From Castellaniella sp035707805 (GTDB taxonomy: Bacteria; Pseudomonadota; Gammaproteobacteria; Burkholderiales; Burkholderiaceae_B): DNA of 64,000 bases. The position numbers and the translations under genes were made by a program. Shown one piece after another: positions 20,907 through 30,117 of the stretch. Location: NCBI GenBank assembly GCA_035707805.1, contig DASSTS010000039.1, forward strand, positions 82,528 to 146,527, given 5' to 3'. Every line of letters begins with the position of its first letter. The first letter of the stretch is position 1. Under the pieces are notes generated by a model that made no database searches, was not told the origin of the DNA, and worked only from the letters and a program-made list of their open reading frames with translations.

Positions 20907-21293
20907 TCAGAGGGCCAGGATGGCCTCGACCTCGAACTGGGCGCCTTTGGGCAGGCTGGCCACGCCGATGGTCGAACGGGCGGGATACGGCTGGGGGATG
21001 ATTTCCGCCATGATCGCGTTGGCGCTGGCGAATTTGCTGAGGTCCGTCAGGAACAGGGTCAGCTTGACGATATTGTCCAGCGTGCCGCCGGCGGCCTCGA
21101 TGACGGCCTGCATGTTGGCGAACGACTGGCGCACCTGACCCTCGAAGTTTTCCGACACCAGCTCGCCCGTGCCCGGTTCGAGGCCGATCTGCCCCGACAG
21201 GAACACGAGGCGGCCGGCCTGCGCGGCGACCGCCTGGGAATACGGACCTACGGCGGCGGGCGCCGAGTCGGTATGAACGATGGCCTTGCTCAT
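20907..21293 (-). CDS. ridA: RidA family reactive enamine/imine deaminase
   Basis: A 128-residue YjgF/YER057c/UK114 protein. The conserved pocket residues are seen in GPYSQAV, VFLSGQIGLEPGTGELV, and the C-terminal PARSTIGVASLPKGAQFEVEAI, whose Arg binds the carboxylate of the 2-aminoacrylate-type imine. RidA hydrolyses reactive enamines formed by PLP enzymes such as threonine dehydratase. It is the first gene of the ridA-recG-oxyR run. Confidence 0.93.
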   Translation of the reverse strand: MSKAIVHTDSAPAAVGPYSQAVAAQAGRLVFLSGQIGLEPGTGELVSENFEGQVRQSFANMQAVIEAAGGTLDNIVKLTLFLTDLSKFASANAIMAEIIPQPYPARSTIGVASLPKGAQFEVEAILAL

Positions 21294-21379
21294 GATGGAC
21301 TTTCCTGAATGAATTTCACAACTATCAGAGTGTACCGATCAATAGCAAAAAATAAAAGACGGGCGATTTCCCAGGCGGA

Positions 21380-22156
21380 TCATTTCTCGGCGAAGGCGCG
21401 CTCGTAGACGTAATCGCCCGGCTCGCCCACGCCGGGCGAGACCACGAAGCCGCGCGCATCGAGCATGGCGCGGATGTCGGTCAGCATGGCGGGGCTGCCG
21501 CAGATCATGGCGCGATCGGCGGCCGGGTCCAGGGGCGGCAGGCCGATGTCGGTGAAGATCCGGCCGGTCTCCACCAGGGTGGTCAGGCGGCCCTGGTGGA
21601 CGTAGGGCTCGCGCGTGACCGTGGGGTAGTAGACCAGCTTGTCGCGCACCATCTCGCCCAGGAACTCGTCCCGCGGCAGCTCGCGCGTGAGGTAGTCCGC
21701 ATAGGCCAGCTCGCTGATGAAGCGCACGCCATGCATCAGGACGACCTTGTCGAAGCGGTCGTAGACCTCCGGATCCTTGACGATGCTGAGGAACGGGGCC
21801 AGGCCCGTGCCGGTGGCGAACAGGTAGAGATGGCGCCCGGGCTTCAGGTCGTCCACCACCAGGGTGCCGACGGGTTTCTTGCTGACCAGCACGGCGTCGC
21901 CCGGCTGCAGGTGCTGCAGGCGCGAGGTCAGCGGCCCGTCGGGCACCTTGATGCTGAAGAATTCGAGGTTTTCCTCGTGGTTGGCGCTGGCGATGCTGTA
22001 GGCGCGCATCAGGGGCTTGCCCTCGACCTCCAGGCCCAGCATGACGAAATGGCCGTTGTGGAAACGCAGACCGGGATCGCGCGTGGTCTTGAAGGAAAAC
22101 AGCGTGTCATTCCAGTGATGCACGCTCAGGACTTGTTCGGAAATGAAGGCAGCCAT
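21380..22156 (-). CDS. fpr: Ferredoxin/flavodoxin-NADP+ reductase
   Basis: A 258-residue FAD enzyme moving electrons between NADPH and ferredoxin or flavodoxin. The FAD-binding segment is LMRAYSIAS, the NADP-binding motif GTGLAPFLSI, and the C-terminus MICGSPAMLTD followed by the aromatic-containing tail DYVYERAFAEK, as in the bacterial Fpr subclass. In gammaproteobacteria Fpr belongs to the superoxide stress response, which fits the nearby oxyR-dps. An FNR-type box lies about 90 bp upstream. Confidence 0.94.
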   Translation of the reverse strand: MAAFISEQVLSVHHWNDTLFSFKTTRDPGLRFHNGHFVMLGLEVEGKPLMRAYSIASANHEENLEFFSIKVPDGPLTSRLQHLQPGDAVLVSKKPVGTLVVDDLKPGRHLYLFATGTGLAPFLSIVKDPEVYDRFDKVVLMHGVRFISELAYADYLTRELPRDEFLGEMVRDKLVYYPTVTREPYVHQGRLTTLVETGRIFTDIGLPPLDPAADRAMICGSPAMLTDIRAMLDARGFVVSPGVGEPGDYVYERAFAEK

Positions 22157-22245
22157 GGCTCGGGGCGAAAAACGGATGGACGGGACAATGGTACGACGCG
22201 GGCGCCGGCCCGGAAGACCGCGGGCCGGGATTCGCGCGACTTTGC

Positions 22246-22259
22246 TTGATCTGGCTCAA
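22246..22259 (-). promoter_or_regulatory. Putative FNR/ANR-type binding site upstream of fpr
   Basis: TTGATCTGGCTCAA matches the palindromic consensus TTGAT-N4-ATCAA at nine of ten positions. It lies in the 188-bp gap between ntrC and fpr, centred about 96 bp before the fpr start, the only gene start adjacent to it. Oxygen-responsive control of fpr is inferred. Confidence 0.55.
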
Positions 22260-22344
22260 GCCAGGCACAGTCCGCCATCGGAATCGGGGAAACGGAAACA
22301 ACCGGTCATTGTACCAGCACGCCCCCCGGGATTGCCGGGCCGCC

Positions 22345-23855
<1,511 letters not shown>

Positions 23856-23859
<4 letters not shown>

Positions 23860-24809
23860 GAAGCCTCCAGCGGCAGGAGGAAACGGAATTCCGTATGGCC
23901 CGGCCGCGAATCGAATTCCAGCACCCCGCCGTGCAGCTGCACGCAGCCCTGGGCCAGGTTCAGGCCCAGCCCCGTGCCTTGCGCGCGGCCGGTGACCAGC
24001 GGATGGAAGAGCTTGTCGCGCAGGGATTCCGGCACGCCCGGGCCGTTGTCGACGACGGCGATCAGCACGCCCATGCGGTGGCGCGAACGCAGCAGCGCCG
24101 GCTGGTGCACGATGCGGGTGCGCAGGCGCAGGACGGGCTCGGCCACCTCAGGCGATTCGCTGAGCGACTGCGCCGCGTTGCGGACCACGTTCAGCAAGGC
24201 CTGCAGCAGGCGGTCGCGGTCGGCCAGGATGTCGGGCAGCGAGGCGTCGTAGTCGCGCACCAGCGTGAGCGAAGGCCCGAATTCCAGCGCCGCGAGGGCC
24301 AGCACCCGCTCGCAGATCTCGTGCACGTTGAATCGTTGCGGCTCCAGGTCCTGGCGCTGCGGGGACACCAGCCGCGACACCAGGTCCGCGAGGCGGTCGG
24401 CCTCGTCGATGATGACGCGGGTATAGTCGCGCAGCTCGTCGCGCGGCAGCTCCATTTCCAGCAGCTGCGCCGCGGCGCGCAGCCCCGCCAGGGGGTTGCG
24501 CACCTCGTGGGCCAGGTTGCGCAGGGTCTCGCGCTGCGCCGCCTGCCCCGCCAGGGCCTGCTGCTGATCCTCGAAGCGGGCCGCCTGGTGCACGGGGATC
24601 TCCAGCAGGACGGACCAGGGCTGGCCGCTCAGGGACGTCTTCAGGACGCTGGTCAGGCCCTCGAGGTACGGCCCCGGCAGCTGGCCTTCCAGCTGCCGGC
24701 GCGACATGCCCAGCAGCTCCTCGGCCGCGCCGTTGGCGTAGGCGATCCGGCCGGCCCCGTCCAGCAGCAGCACCGCCGTTTGCAGCAGTTCGAAGCCGGA
24801 CGGGTCCAC
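23856..24809 (-). CDS. ntrB: Nitrogen regulation sensor histidine kinase NtrB
   Basis: A 317-residue cytoplasmic kinase/phosphatase without membrane segments, as usual for NtrB. An N-terminal PAS domain (ELLQTAVLLLDGAGRIAYANGAAEELLG) precedes the H-box TLRNLAHEVRNPLAGLRAAAQLL, the N-box LLNVVRNAAQSL, and ATP-lid motifs DNGPGVPESL and GTGLGLNLAQG. The best start is the GTG at 24809: AGGA lies six bases upstream, and the glnA stop is 8 bp away. PII proteins (GlnK is at 61591) normally control its kinase/phosphatase balance. Confidence 0.94.
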
Positions 24810-24817
24810 GGCGCATC

Positions 24818-26230
24818 CTACAGGGTGTAGTACATGTCGAATTCGACCGGATGCGGCGTCACGCGCAGGCGGTTGAGTTCGTTTTCCTTCAGGTCCAGGT
24901 AGGCGTCGAGCAGGTCGTTGCTGAACACGCCGCCGCGCGTCAGGAACTCGCGATCGCGGTCCAGGGCCTCCAGGGCCTGCTCCAGCGACGAGCACACCGT
25001 CGGGATCTTGGCGTCTTCCTCGGGCGGCAGGTCGTAGAGGTTCTTATCGGCCGGATCGCCGGGGTGGATCTTGTTCTGCACTCCGTCCAGGCCGGCCATC
25101 ATCAGTGCCGAGAACGCCAGGTAGGGATTGGCCAGCGGGTCCGGGAAACGCGACTCGACGCGCCGGGCCTTGGGGTTGCTGACGTAGGGGATGCGGATCG
25201 AGGCCGAGCGGTTGCGCGCCGAATAGGCCAGTTTCACCGGCGCCTCGTAGTGCGGCACCAGGCGCTTGTAGGAATTCGTGCCCGGATTGGTGATGGCGTT
25301 CAGGGCGCGCGCGTGATGGATGATGCCGCCGATGTAGTACAGGGCGAATTCGGACAGGCCGCCGTAGCCGTTGCCGGCGAACAGGTTCTGGCCGTCCTTC
25401 CAGATCGACTGGTGCACGTGCATGCCCGACCCGTTGTCGCCCACCACCGGCTTGGGCATGAAGGTCGCCGTCTTGCCATAGACGTGGGCCACGTTGCGGA
25501 TGACGTATTTCATGGTCTGCGTCCAGTCGGCTCGCTGCACCAGGGTCGAGAAGCGCGTGCCGATCTCGAGCTGGCCGCAGTTGGCGACCTCGTGGTGGTG
25601 GACCTCGACGGGGACGCCCATCTGTTCCATCAGCAGGCACATCTCCGAGCGCATGTCGGCAAAGGAATCGACGGGCGGCACGGGGACGTAGCCGCCCTTG
25701 ATGGCCGGACGGTAGCCGAGGTTGGTGCCGTTGGCGTCATCGGCGTTGGACCAGACGCCCTCGTTGGAGCGGATCTTGACGAAGCTGCCGGACATGTCGG
25801 CATTCCAGCTCACGCCGTCGAAGACGAAGAATTCGGGTTCCGGCCCGAAATAGGCGGTGTCGCCCAGGCCGCTGGACTTGAGGTAGGCCTCGGCGCGGCG
25901 GGCCAGGGAGCGCGGGTCACGGTCGTATCCCTTGAGGTCGGAGGGCTCGACCACGTCGCAGGTCAGGATCAGGGTGCTTTCCTCGCGGAAGGGATCCATC
26001 CGCGCGGTGCCGGCATCGGGCACGAGGATCATGTCCGAGGCCTCGATGCCCTTCCAGCCCGGCAGCGAGGAGCCGTCGAACGCCACGCCGGATTCCATCC
26101 GGTCCTCGTCCACCTGGCTGGCGGGAACCGTCAGGTGATGTTCCCGACCCAGGGTATCGGTAAAGCGGAAATCCACGAACGCGACTTCGCGCTCGGCAAT
26201 CATCTGGACGACATGTTCAGGGGTGGACAT
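24818..26230 (-). CDS. glnA: Glutamine synthetase type I
   Basis: A 470-residue dodecameric GS-I that makes glutamine from glutamate, ammonia and ATP. Motifs include FDGSSLPGWKGIEASDM, the metal/ATP region KPVVGDNGSGMHVHQS, NPGTNSYKRLVPHYEAPV, and the adenylylation site Tyr399 in KNLYDLPPEE, which indicates control by GlnE. It heads glnA-ntrB-ntrC. Upstream are a sigma-54 promoter at 26320-26335 and an NtrC palindrome at 26423-26437, so expression should rise in nitrogen limitation. Confidence 0.98.
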   Translation of the reverse strand: MSTPEHVVQMIAEREVAFVDFRFTDTLGREHHLTVPASQVDEDRMESGVAFDGSSLPGWKGIEASDMILVPDAGTARMDPFREESTLILTCDVVEPSDLKGYDRDPRSLARRAEAYLKSSGLGDTAYFGPEPEFFVFDGVSWNADMSGSFVKIRSNEGVWSNADDANGTNLGYRPAIKGGYVPVPPVDSFADMRSEMCLLMEQMGVPVEVHHHEVANCGQLEIGTRFSTLVQRADWTQTMKYVIRNVAHVYGKTATFMPKPVVGDNGSGMHVHQSIWKDGQNLFAGNGYGGLSEFALYYIGGIIHHARALNAITNPGTNSYKRLVPHYEAPVKLAYSARNRSASIRIPYVSNPKARRVESRFPDPLANPYLAFSALMMAGLDGVQNKIHPGDPADKNLYDLPPEEDAKIPTVCSSLEQALEALDRDREFLTRGGVFSNDLLDAYLDLKENELNRLRVTPHPVEFDMYYTL

Positions 26231-26319
26231 ACGGGCTCCTGCGCCAAAAATGGTAAGAGAAGATCAGGTCTCGGGTTCTGCGTCCCGCGACGGCGCCCAG
26301 CGCCGCCGATAAGTCTTAA

Positions 26320-26335
26320 GCAAACACCATGCCAA
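26320..26335 (-). promoter_or_regulatory. Sigma-54 promoter of glnA-ntrBC
   Basis: On the minus strand the sequence TTGGCATGGTGTTTGCTT contains the invariant -24 GG and -12 GC separated by exactly ten bases, and resembles the consensus TGGCAC-N5-TTGC. The predicted transcript start is near 26309, giving a leader of roughly 80 bases before glnA. Confidence 0.82.
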
Positions 26336-26422
26336 TTCGGAATCTGGGCACCGGCGGAGCATCCCCGCCCCGGAAAGGGGCCGGCGGCCGGGATCCGGAA
26401 TGGACCCTGTCGCGCCATTTTC

Positions 26423-26437
26423 GCACCAAATCGGTGC
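26423..26437. promoter_or_regulatory. NtrC enhancer site upstream of glnA
   Basis: GCACCAAATCGGTGC is a perfect match to the NtrC palindrome GCAC-Y-N5-R-GTGC. Its centre is about 121 bp upstream of the predicted glnA transcript start, a normal distance for looping activation. A poorer half-site pair, TGCACC ... TGGCA (26454-26470), may be a second, weaker site. Confidence 0.8.
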
Positions 26438-26483
26438 AGACGCCCCAAATGCGTGCACCGGATCGTGGCACGAAGGCCCGGAT

Positions 26484-27704
26484 CTAGGGCAGAAACTCCA
26501 TCTGCAAGTCGTTCAGGAAGCGCCAACCCTGAGGCGTGGCCTGCACGCGTTCCAGGCCGGGTTCCAGCAGGCCACGATCGACGGCGCGGCGCATGGCCGG
26601 CAGGATGGACATCAGCGACAGGCCGGTGCGTTCGATGAACAGCCCGCCTTCCACGCCCTGGCGCAGCCGCAGCGCATTGAGCATGAACTCGAAACCCAGG
26701 TCGCCGTGGCCGAGTTCGCGCTGCTCGACGACGTGCCGGCCCGCGCCTTCGCGCGCCAGGCGCATCCAGGCGTCGGGCATGCGGGCGCGGGCCTGGCGGA
26801 TGATGCGGTTCTGGAAGGAGATCTTGGAATGCGCGCCCGGTCCGATCCCCAGGTAGTCGCCGAACTGCCAGTAGTTGAGGTTGTGCTGGCAGGCCTGCCC
26901 GGCGCGGGCATAGGCCGAGACCTCATAGCGGTCGAAGCCGGCGGCGGTCGCCAGCTCGGCCACCCGGTCCTGCATGGCGGCGCTCAGCTCGTCGTCGGGC
27001 AGGCGCGGCGGAAATTTGGCGAATACGGTATTGGGTTCCAGCGTCAGGTGGTACAGCGACAGATGGCCCGTCTGGAAAGCGATGGCCTCGCGCACGTCAT
27101 GCTCGCATTCGGCCAGCGTCTGCTGGGGCAAGGCGAACATCAGGTCCAGGTTCACGCGGTCCACGGCGCGCTGCGCCATGGCGATGGCGGCGCGCGCCTG
27201 ATCGGCATCGTGGATGCGCCCCAGGCGGCGCAGCTTGTCGTCGTCGAAGCTCTGGATTCCCAGCGAGATCCGGTTCACCCCGGCCTGGGCGTAGCCCTGG
27301 AACCGGGCGGCCTCGGCCGTGCCCGGATTGGCCTCCAGGGTGATCTCCGCATCCGGCGGCAGGCTGAGCGTGGCGCGCAGCAGGCCGAGTATGCGGTCGA
27401 CGGCGTCCGCCGACAGGAGACTGGGGGTGCCGCCGCCAAAGAACACGGTCGAGACGGGGCGCCCCCAGACATCGGGCAGGGCCTGTTCCAGGTCGGCCTG
27501 CAGCGCCTGGAGGTAGTCTTCTTCGGGAATGTCGCCGCTGCGCTCGTGGGAATTGAAGTCGCAATAAGGGCATTTATGCACGCACCAGGGCACGTGCACG
27601 TAAATCGACAGCGGCGGCAGGGCCGCCAGGCCGGGGCGCCCGCGCACGCCCGGACGGCCATCGCCCTCGGCCTGCGGCTGGGGCACGCGCACCAGTTTTT
27701 TCAT
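26484..27704 (-). CDS. hemW: Radical SAM heme chaperone HemW
   Basis: A 406-residue radical SAM protein of the HemN/HemW group. The cluster motif CVHKCPYC (CX3CX2C) is near residue 43, followed by the SAM/Gly-rich motif FGGGTPSLL, NPGTAEAARFQGYAQAGVNRISLGIQSF, and the C-terminal HemW domain. HemW is a heme chaperone rather than an oxidase; true HemN carries an additional cysteine (CX3CX2CXC), which is absent here (CDFNS). The start chosen is the ATG 14 bp after the rdgB stop. Alternative: an oxygen-independent coproporphyrinogen oxidase, less likely. Confidence 0.92.
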   Translation of the reverse strand: MKKLVRVPQPQAEGDGRPGVRGRPGLAALPPLSIYVHVPWCVHKCPYCDFNSHERSGDIPEEDYLQALQADLEQALPDVWGRPVSTVFFGGGTPSLLSADAVDRILGLLRATLSLPPDAEITLEANPGTAEAARFQGYAQAGVNRISLGIQSFDDDKLRRLGRIHDADQARAAIAMAQRAVDRVNLDLMFALPQQTLAECEHDVREAIAFQTGHLSLYHLTLEPNTVFAKFPPRLPDDELSAAMQDRVAELATAAGFDRYEVSAYARAGQACQHNLNYWQFGDYLGIGPGAHSKISFQNRIIRQARARMPDAWMRLAREGAGRHVVEQRELGHGDLGFEFMLNALRLRQGVEGGLFIERTGLSLMSILPAMRRAVDRGLLEPGLERVQATPQGWRFLNDLQMEFLP

Positions 27705-27718
27705 GGCGGTCTCCCGTC

Positions 27719-28333
27719 TCAGGACTGGGAATTGAAGGACTCGCCGCGCAAGGCCTGCAGCAGGCCGCGCAAGGCCCTCGCCCGGTGGCTGAGCATGTTT
27801 TTCTGTTCGAGCGGCAGTTCGGCCGCCGTCATGCCCAGGTCCGGCAGGTAGAAGTAAGGATCGTAACCGAAGCCATTGGCGCCGCGCGGCGCGGCGAGGA
27901 CCTCGCCCGCCCAGCTGCCCTCGACCACGATGGGGCGCGGATCGTCGGCGCTGCGCAGATAGACCAGAACGGCGACGTAGGCGCCGCGCCGATCGTCCAG
28001 GCCCGCCATCTCGGCGACCAGGCGGGCGTTGTTGGCCGCATCCGAGCGGGCGCCGCCGGCCGCGATGGCGTAGCGGGCCGAATGCACGCCGGGCGCGCCG
28101 CCCAGGGCCCGCACGCACAGGCCCGAGTCGTCGGCCAGGGCCGGCAGGCCGGTGATGCGGCTGGCATGGCGCGCCTTGGCCAGCGCGTTTTCCACGAAGG
28201 TGCCAAAGGGCTCTTCGGCCTCGGGCACGCCCAGCGCGCCCTGGGGCACCATCTCGATGCCGGCCGCCGCCAGGCTCGCGGAGAATTCCTTGAGCTTGCC
28301 CGGATTGTTCGAGGCCAGGACGACGCGGTTCAT
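27719..28333 (-). CDS. rdgB: XTP/dITP diphosphatase (RdgB/HAM1)
   Basis: A 204-residue house-cleaning pyrophosphatase that removes non-canonical purine nucleotides such as dITP and XTP. Motifs are LASNNPGKLKEF at the N-terminus, FVENALAKARHAS, the metal-binding LADDSGLCVRAL, GVHSARYA, and NGFGYDPYFYLP. The start overlaps the rph stop by 4 bp (ATGA). The rph-rdgB-hemW order is common in proteobacteria. Confidence 0.96.
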   Translation of the reverse strand: MNRVVLASNNPGKLKEFSASLAAAGIEMVPQGALGVPEAEEPFGTFVENALAKARHASRITGLPALADDSGLCVRALGGAPGVHSARYAIAAGGARSDAANNARLVAEMAGLDDRRGAYVAVLVYLRSADDPRPIVVEGSWAGEVLAAPRGANGFGYDPYFYLPDLGMTAAELPLEQKNMLSHRARALRGLLQALRGESFNSQS

Positions 28334-29082
28334 CGTGCCGCCTCCAGCGCCCCAGCCTGGGCCCGGATCAGGTCGCGGATGCCGTCCGCGGCCAGGTCCA
28401 GCAGCGCGTCGAGTTCCTGGCGGCGGAAACTGCCGCCCTCGCCCGTGCCCTGGACCTCGACGAAGTCGCCCGCCGAGGTCATCACCACGTTCATGTCGGT
28501 GTCGCAGCCCGAATCCTCGGCGTAGTCCAAGTCCAGCACGGGCTGCCCGCCCACCAGGCCCACCGACACGGCGGCCACCTGGCCGCGCAGCGGATCGCCG
28601 GACAGCACGCCCTGCGCCGCCAGGCCGCGGACGGCCAGGGCCGCCGCCACCCAGGCGCCGGTGATGCTGGCGCAGCGCGTGCCGCCGTCGGCCTGCAGCA
28701 CGTCGCAATCCAGGTGCAGCGTGCGCTCGCCCAGGGCGGACAGGTCGAACACCGCCCGCAGGCTGCGGCCGATCAGGCGCTGGATCTCCTGGGTGCGGCC
28801 GCTTTGCTTGCCGCGCGCGGCCTCGCGCTCGCCGCGCGTGTGGGTGGCGCGCGGCAGCATGCCGTATTCCGCCGTCACCCACCCCTGCCCCCGGCCCCGC
28901 AGGAAGGGCGGGACCTTGTCCAGGACGCTGGCGGTGCACAGGACCCGGGTGTCGCCCATGCAGGCGAGCACCGAGCCTTCGGCATGGCGCGTATAGCCGG
29001 TCAGGAGTTCGACCGGGCGCAGCGCGTCGGCTGCGCGTCCGGAGGGGCGGACGGCGGAAACGGAAGGGGAAGACAGGGACAT
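28330..29082 (-). CDS. rph: Ribonuclease PH
   Basis: A 250-residue phosphorolytic 3'-to-5' exonuclease that trims tRNA precursors. Conserved segments are GSVLACMGDTRVLCTASV, GWVTAEYGMLPRATHTR, the RNA-binding RTQEIQRLIGRSLRAV, DCDVLQADGGTRCASITGA, and DLDYAEDSGCDTDMNVVMT. The N-terminal 15 residues (Ser/Pro-rich) precede the canonical GRAADALRPV start and may be mis-assigned by a few codons. It is divergent from yicC with 69 bp between starts, the same divergent arrangement as rph-yicC in E. coli. Confidence 0.96.
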   Translation of the reverse strand: MSLSSPSVSAVRPSGRAADALRPVELLTGYTRHAEGSVLACMGDTRVLCTASVLDKVPPFLRGRGQGWVTAEYGMLPRATHTRGEREAARGKQSGRTQEIQRLIGRSLRAVFDLSALGERTLHLDCDVLQADGGTRCASITGAWVAAALAVRGLAAQGVLSGDPLRGQVAAVSVGLVGGQPVLDLDYAEDSGCDTDMNVVMTSAGDFVEVQGTGEGGSFRRQELDALLDLAADGIRDLIRAQAGALEAAR

Positions 29083-29151
29083 GAAAGGATTTCCAGAATC
29101 AGGGGCGACTACAATGAGCCCCTTATTGTAGAGAATCGCGAGACCGCCCTG

Positions 29152-30060
29152 ATGATCCGTAGCATGACCGCCTATGGCGCAAGCCGCCTGGAGGCCGAGC
29201 CAGGCGCCCTGGCCGTTGAGATCCGCAGCGTCAACAACCGGTTCCTGGATCTGAACCTGCGCATCCCGGAAGACCTGCGTTTCGCCGAGGTCCTCGTGCG
29301 CGAGATGACGGGACGCCACGTCCTGCGCGGCAAGGTCGAACTCAAGCTCAGCTACAGCGCGGCCGGGCAGGACGCCTTGCGGCCTTTCGACGAGCAGGCC
29401 GTGCGCGCGCTGGCGGACCAGCTGGCCTGGGCGCGCCGCCACATCCCCGACCTTCCCGCCCCCACCCTGGGAGAGCTGCCCCGCGAGGGCCTGGCCCGCG
29501 AAGGCCTGGACGCCGAGATCTGGCAGCCCCTGTGCGAGCAGGCGTGCGCGCAGGCCCTGCAGGAATTTCAGGCGGCCCGGGAACGCGAGGGCGCGCGCCT
29601 GGCGCAGGCCATGCTGGCCATGGCCGACGAGATTGCCGTCATCGTCGAACGCGTGCAGGAATCGCTGCCCGAGCTGGTGCAACAGCACCAGGACCGGGTG
29701 GCCCAGCGGCTGCGTGAGGCGCTGCAGGCGGCCAGCCCGGAAGGATTCTCCGCCATCAGCGGCGCTGAACTGACCGCGCGCATCGCCCAGGAAGCCAGCC
29801 TGTTCGGCCTGCGGGTCGACGTCGCCGAGGAACTGACCCGGCTGCGGTCCCATCTGGCGGAACTGCGCGACATCCTGGGCGGCCGGCATCCGTCGGCCAC
29901 GCGAGGCAGCGGCAAGCGCCTGGATTTCCTGTTCCAGGAAATGAACCGCGAGGCCAACACGCTGGGATCCAAGGCGGCCGCCCTGGCGGTCACCCAGGCG
30001 GCCATCGACCTGAAACTGCTGATCGAGCAGATGCGGGAGCAGGCGCAGAACATCGAATGA
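29152..30060 (+). CDS. yicC: YicC family endoribonuclease/stress protein
   Basis: A 302-residue protein with the YicC N-terminal domain (MIRSMTAYG at the start, then SVNNRFLDLNLRIPEDLR) and the C-terminal DUF1732 domain (RLDFLFQEMNREANTLGSKA ... LKLLIEQMREQAQNIE). YicC homologues have been linked to RNA cleavage and sRNA turnover. A stretch of Glu/Gln-rich helices in the middle fits the elongated fold. It starts opposite rph; TACAAT at about 29110-29115 could be its -10 element. Confidence 0.93.
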   Translation: MIRSMTAYGASRLEAEPGALAVEIRSVNNRFLDLNLRIPEDLRFAEVLVREMTGRHVLRGKVELKLSYSAAGQDALRPFDEQAVRALADQLAWARRHIPDLPAPTLGELPREGLAREGLDAEIWQPLCEQACAQALQEFQAAREREGARLAQAMLAMADEIAVIVERVQESLPELVQQHQDRVAQRLREALQAASPEGFSAISGAELTARIAQEASLFGLRVDVAEELTRLRSHLAELRDILGGRHPSATRGSGKRLDFLFQEMNREANTLGSKAAALAVTQAAIDLKLLIEQMREQAQNIE

Positions 30061-30117
30061 GCCCGCGGGGCCGAGCCGCCGGCAGCGGACAAGGTCCGCG
30101 GCGGGGTCCGCCTGCGT

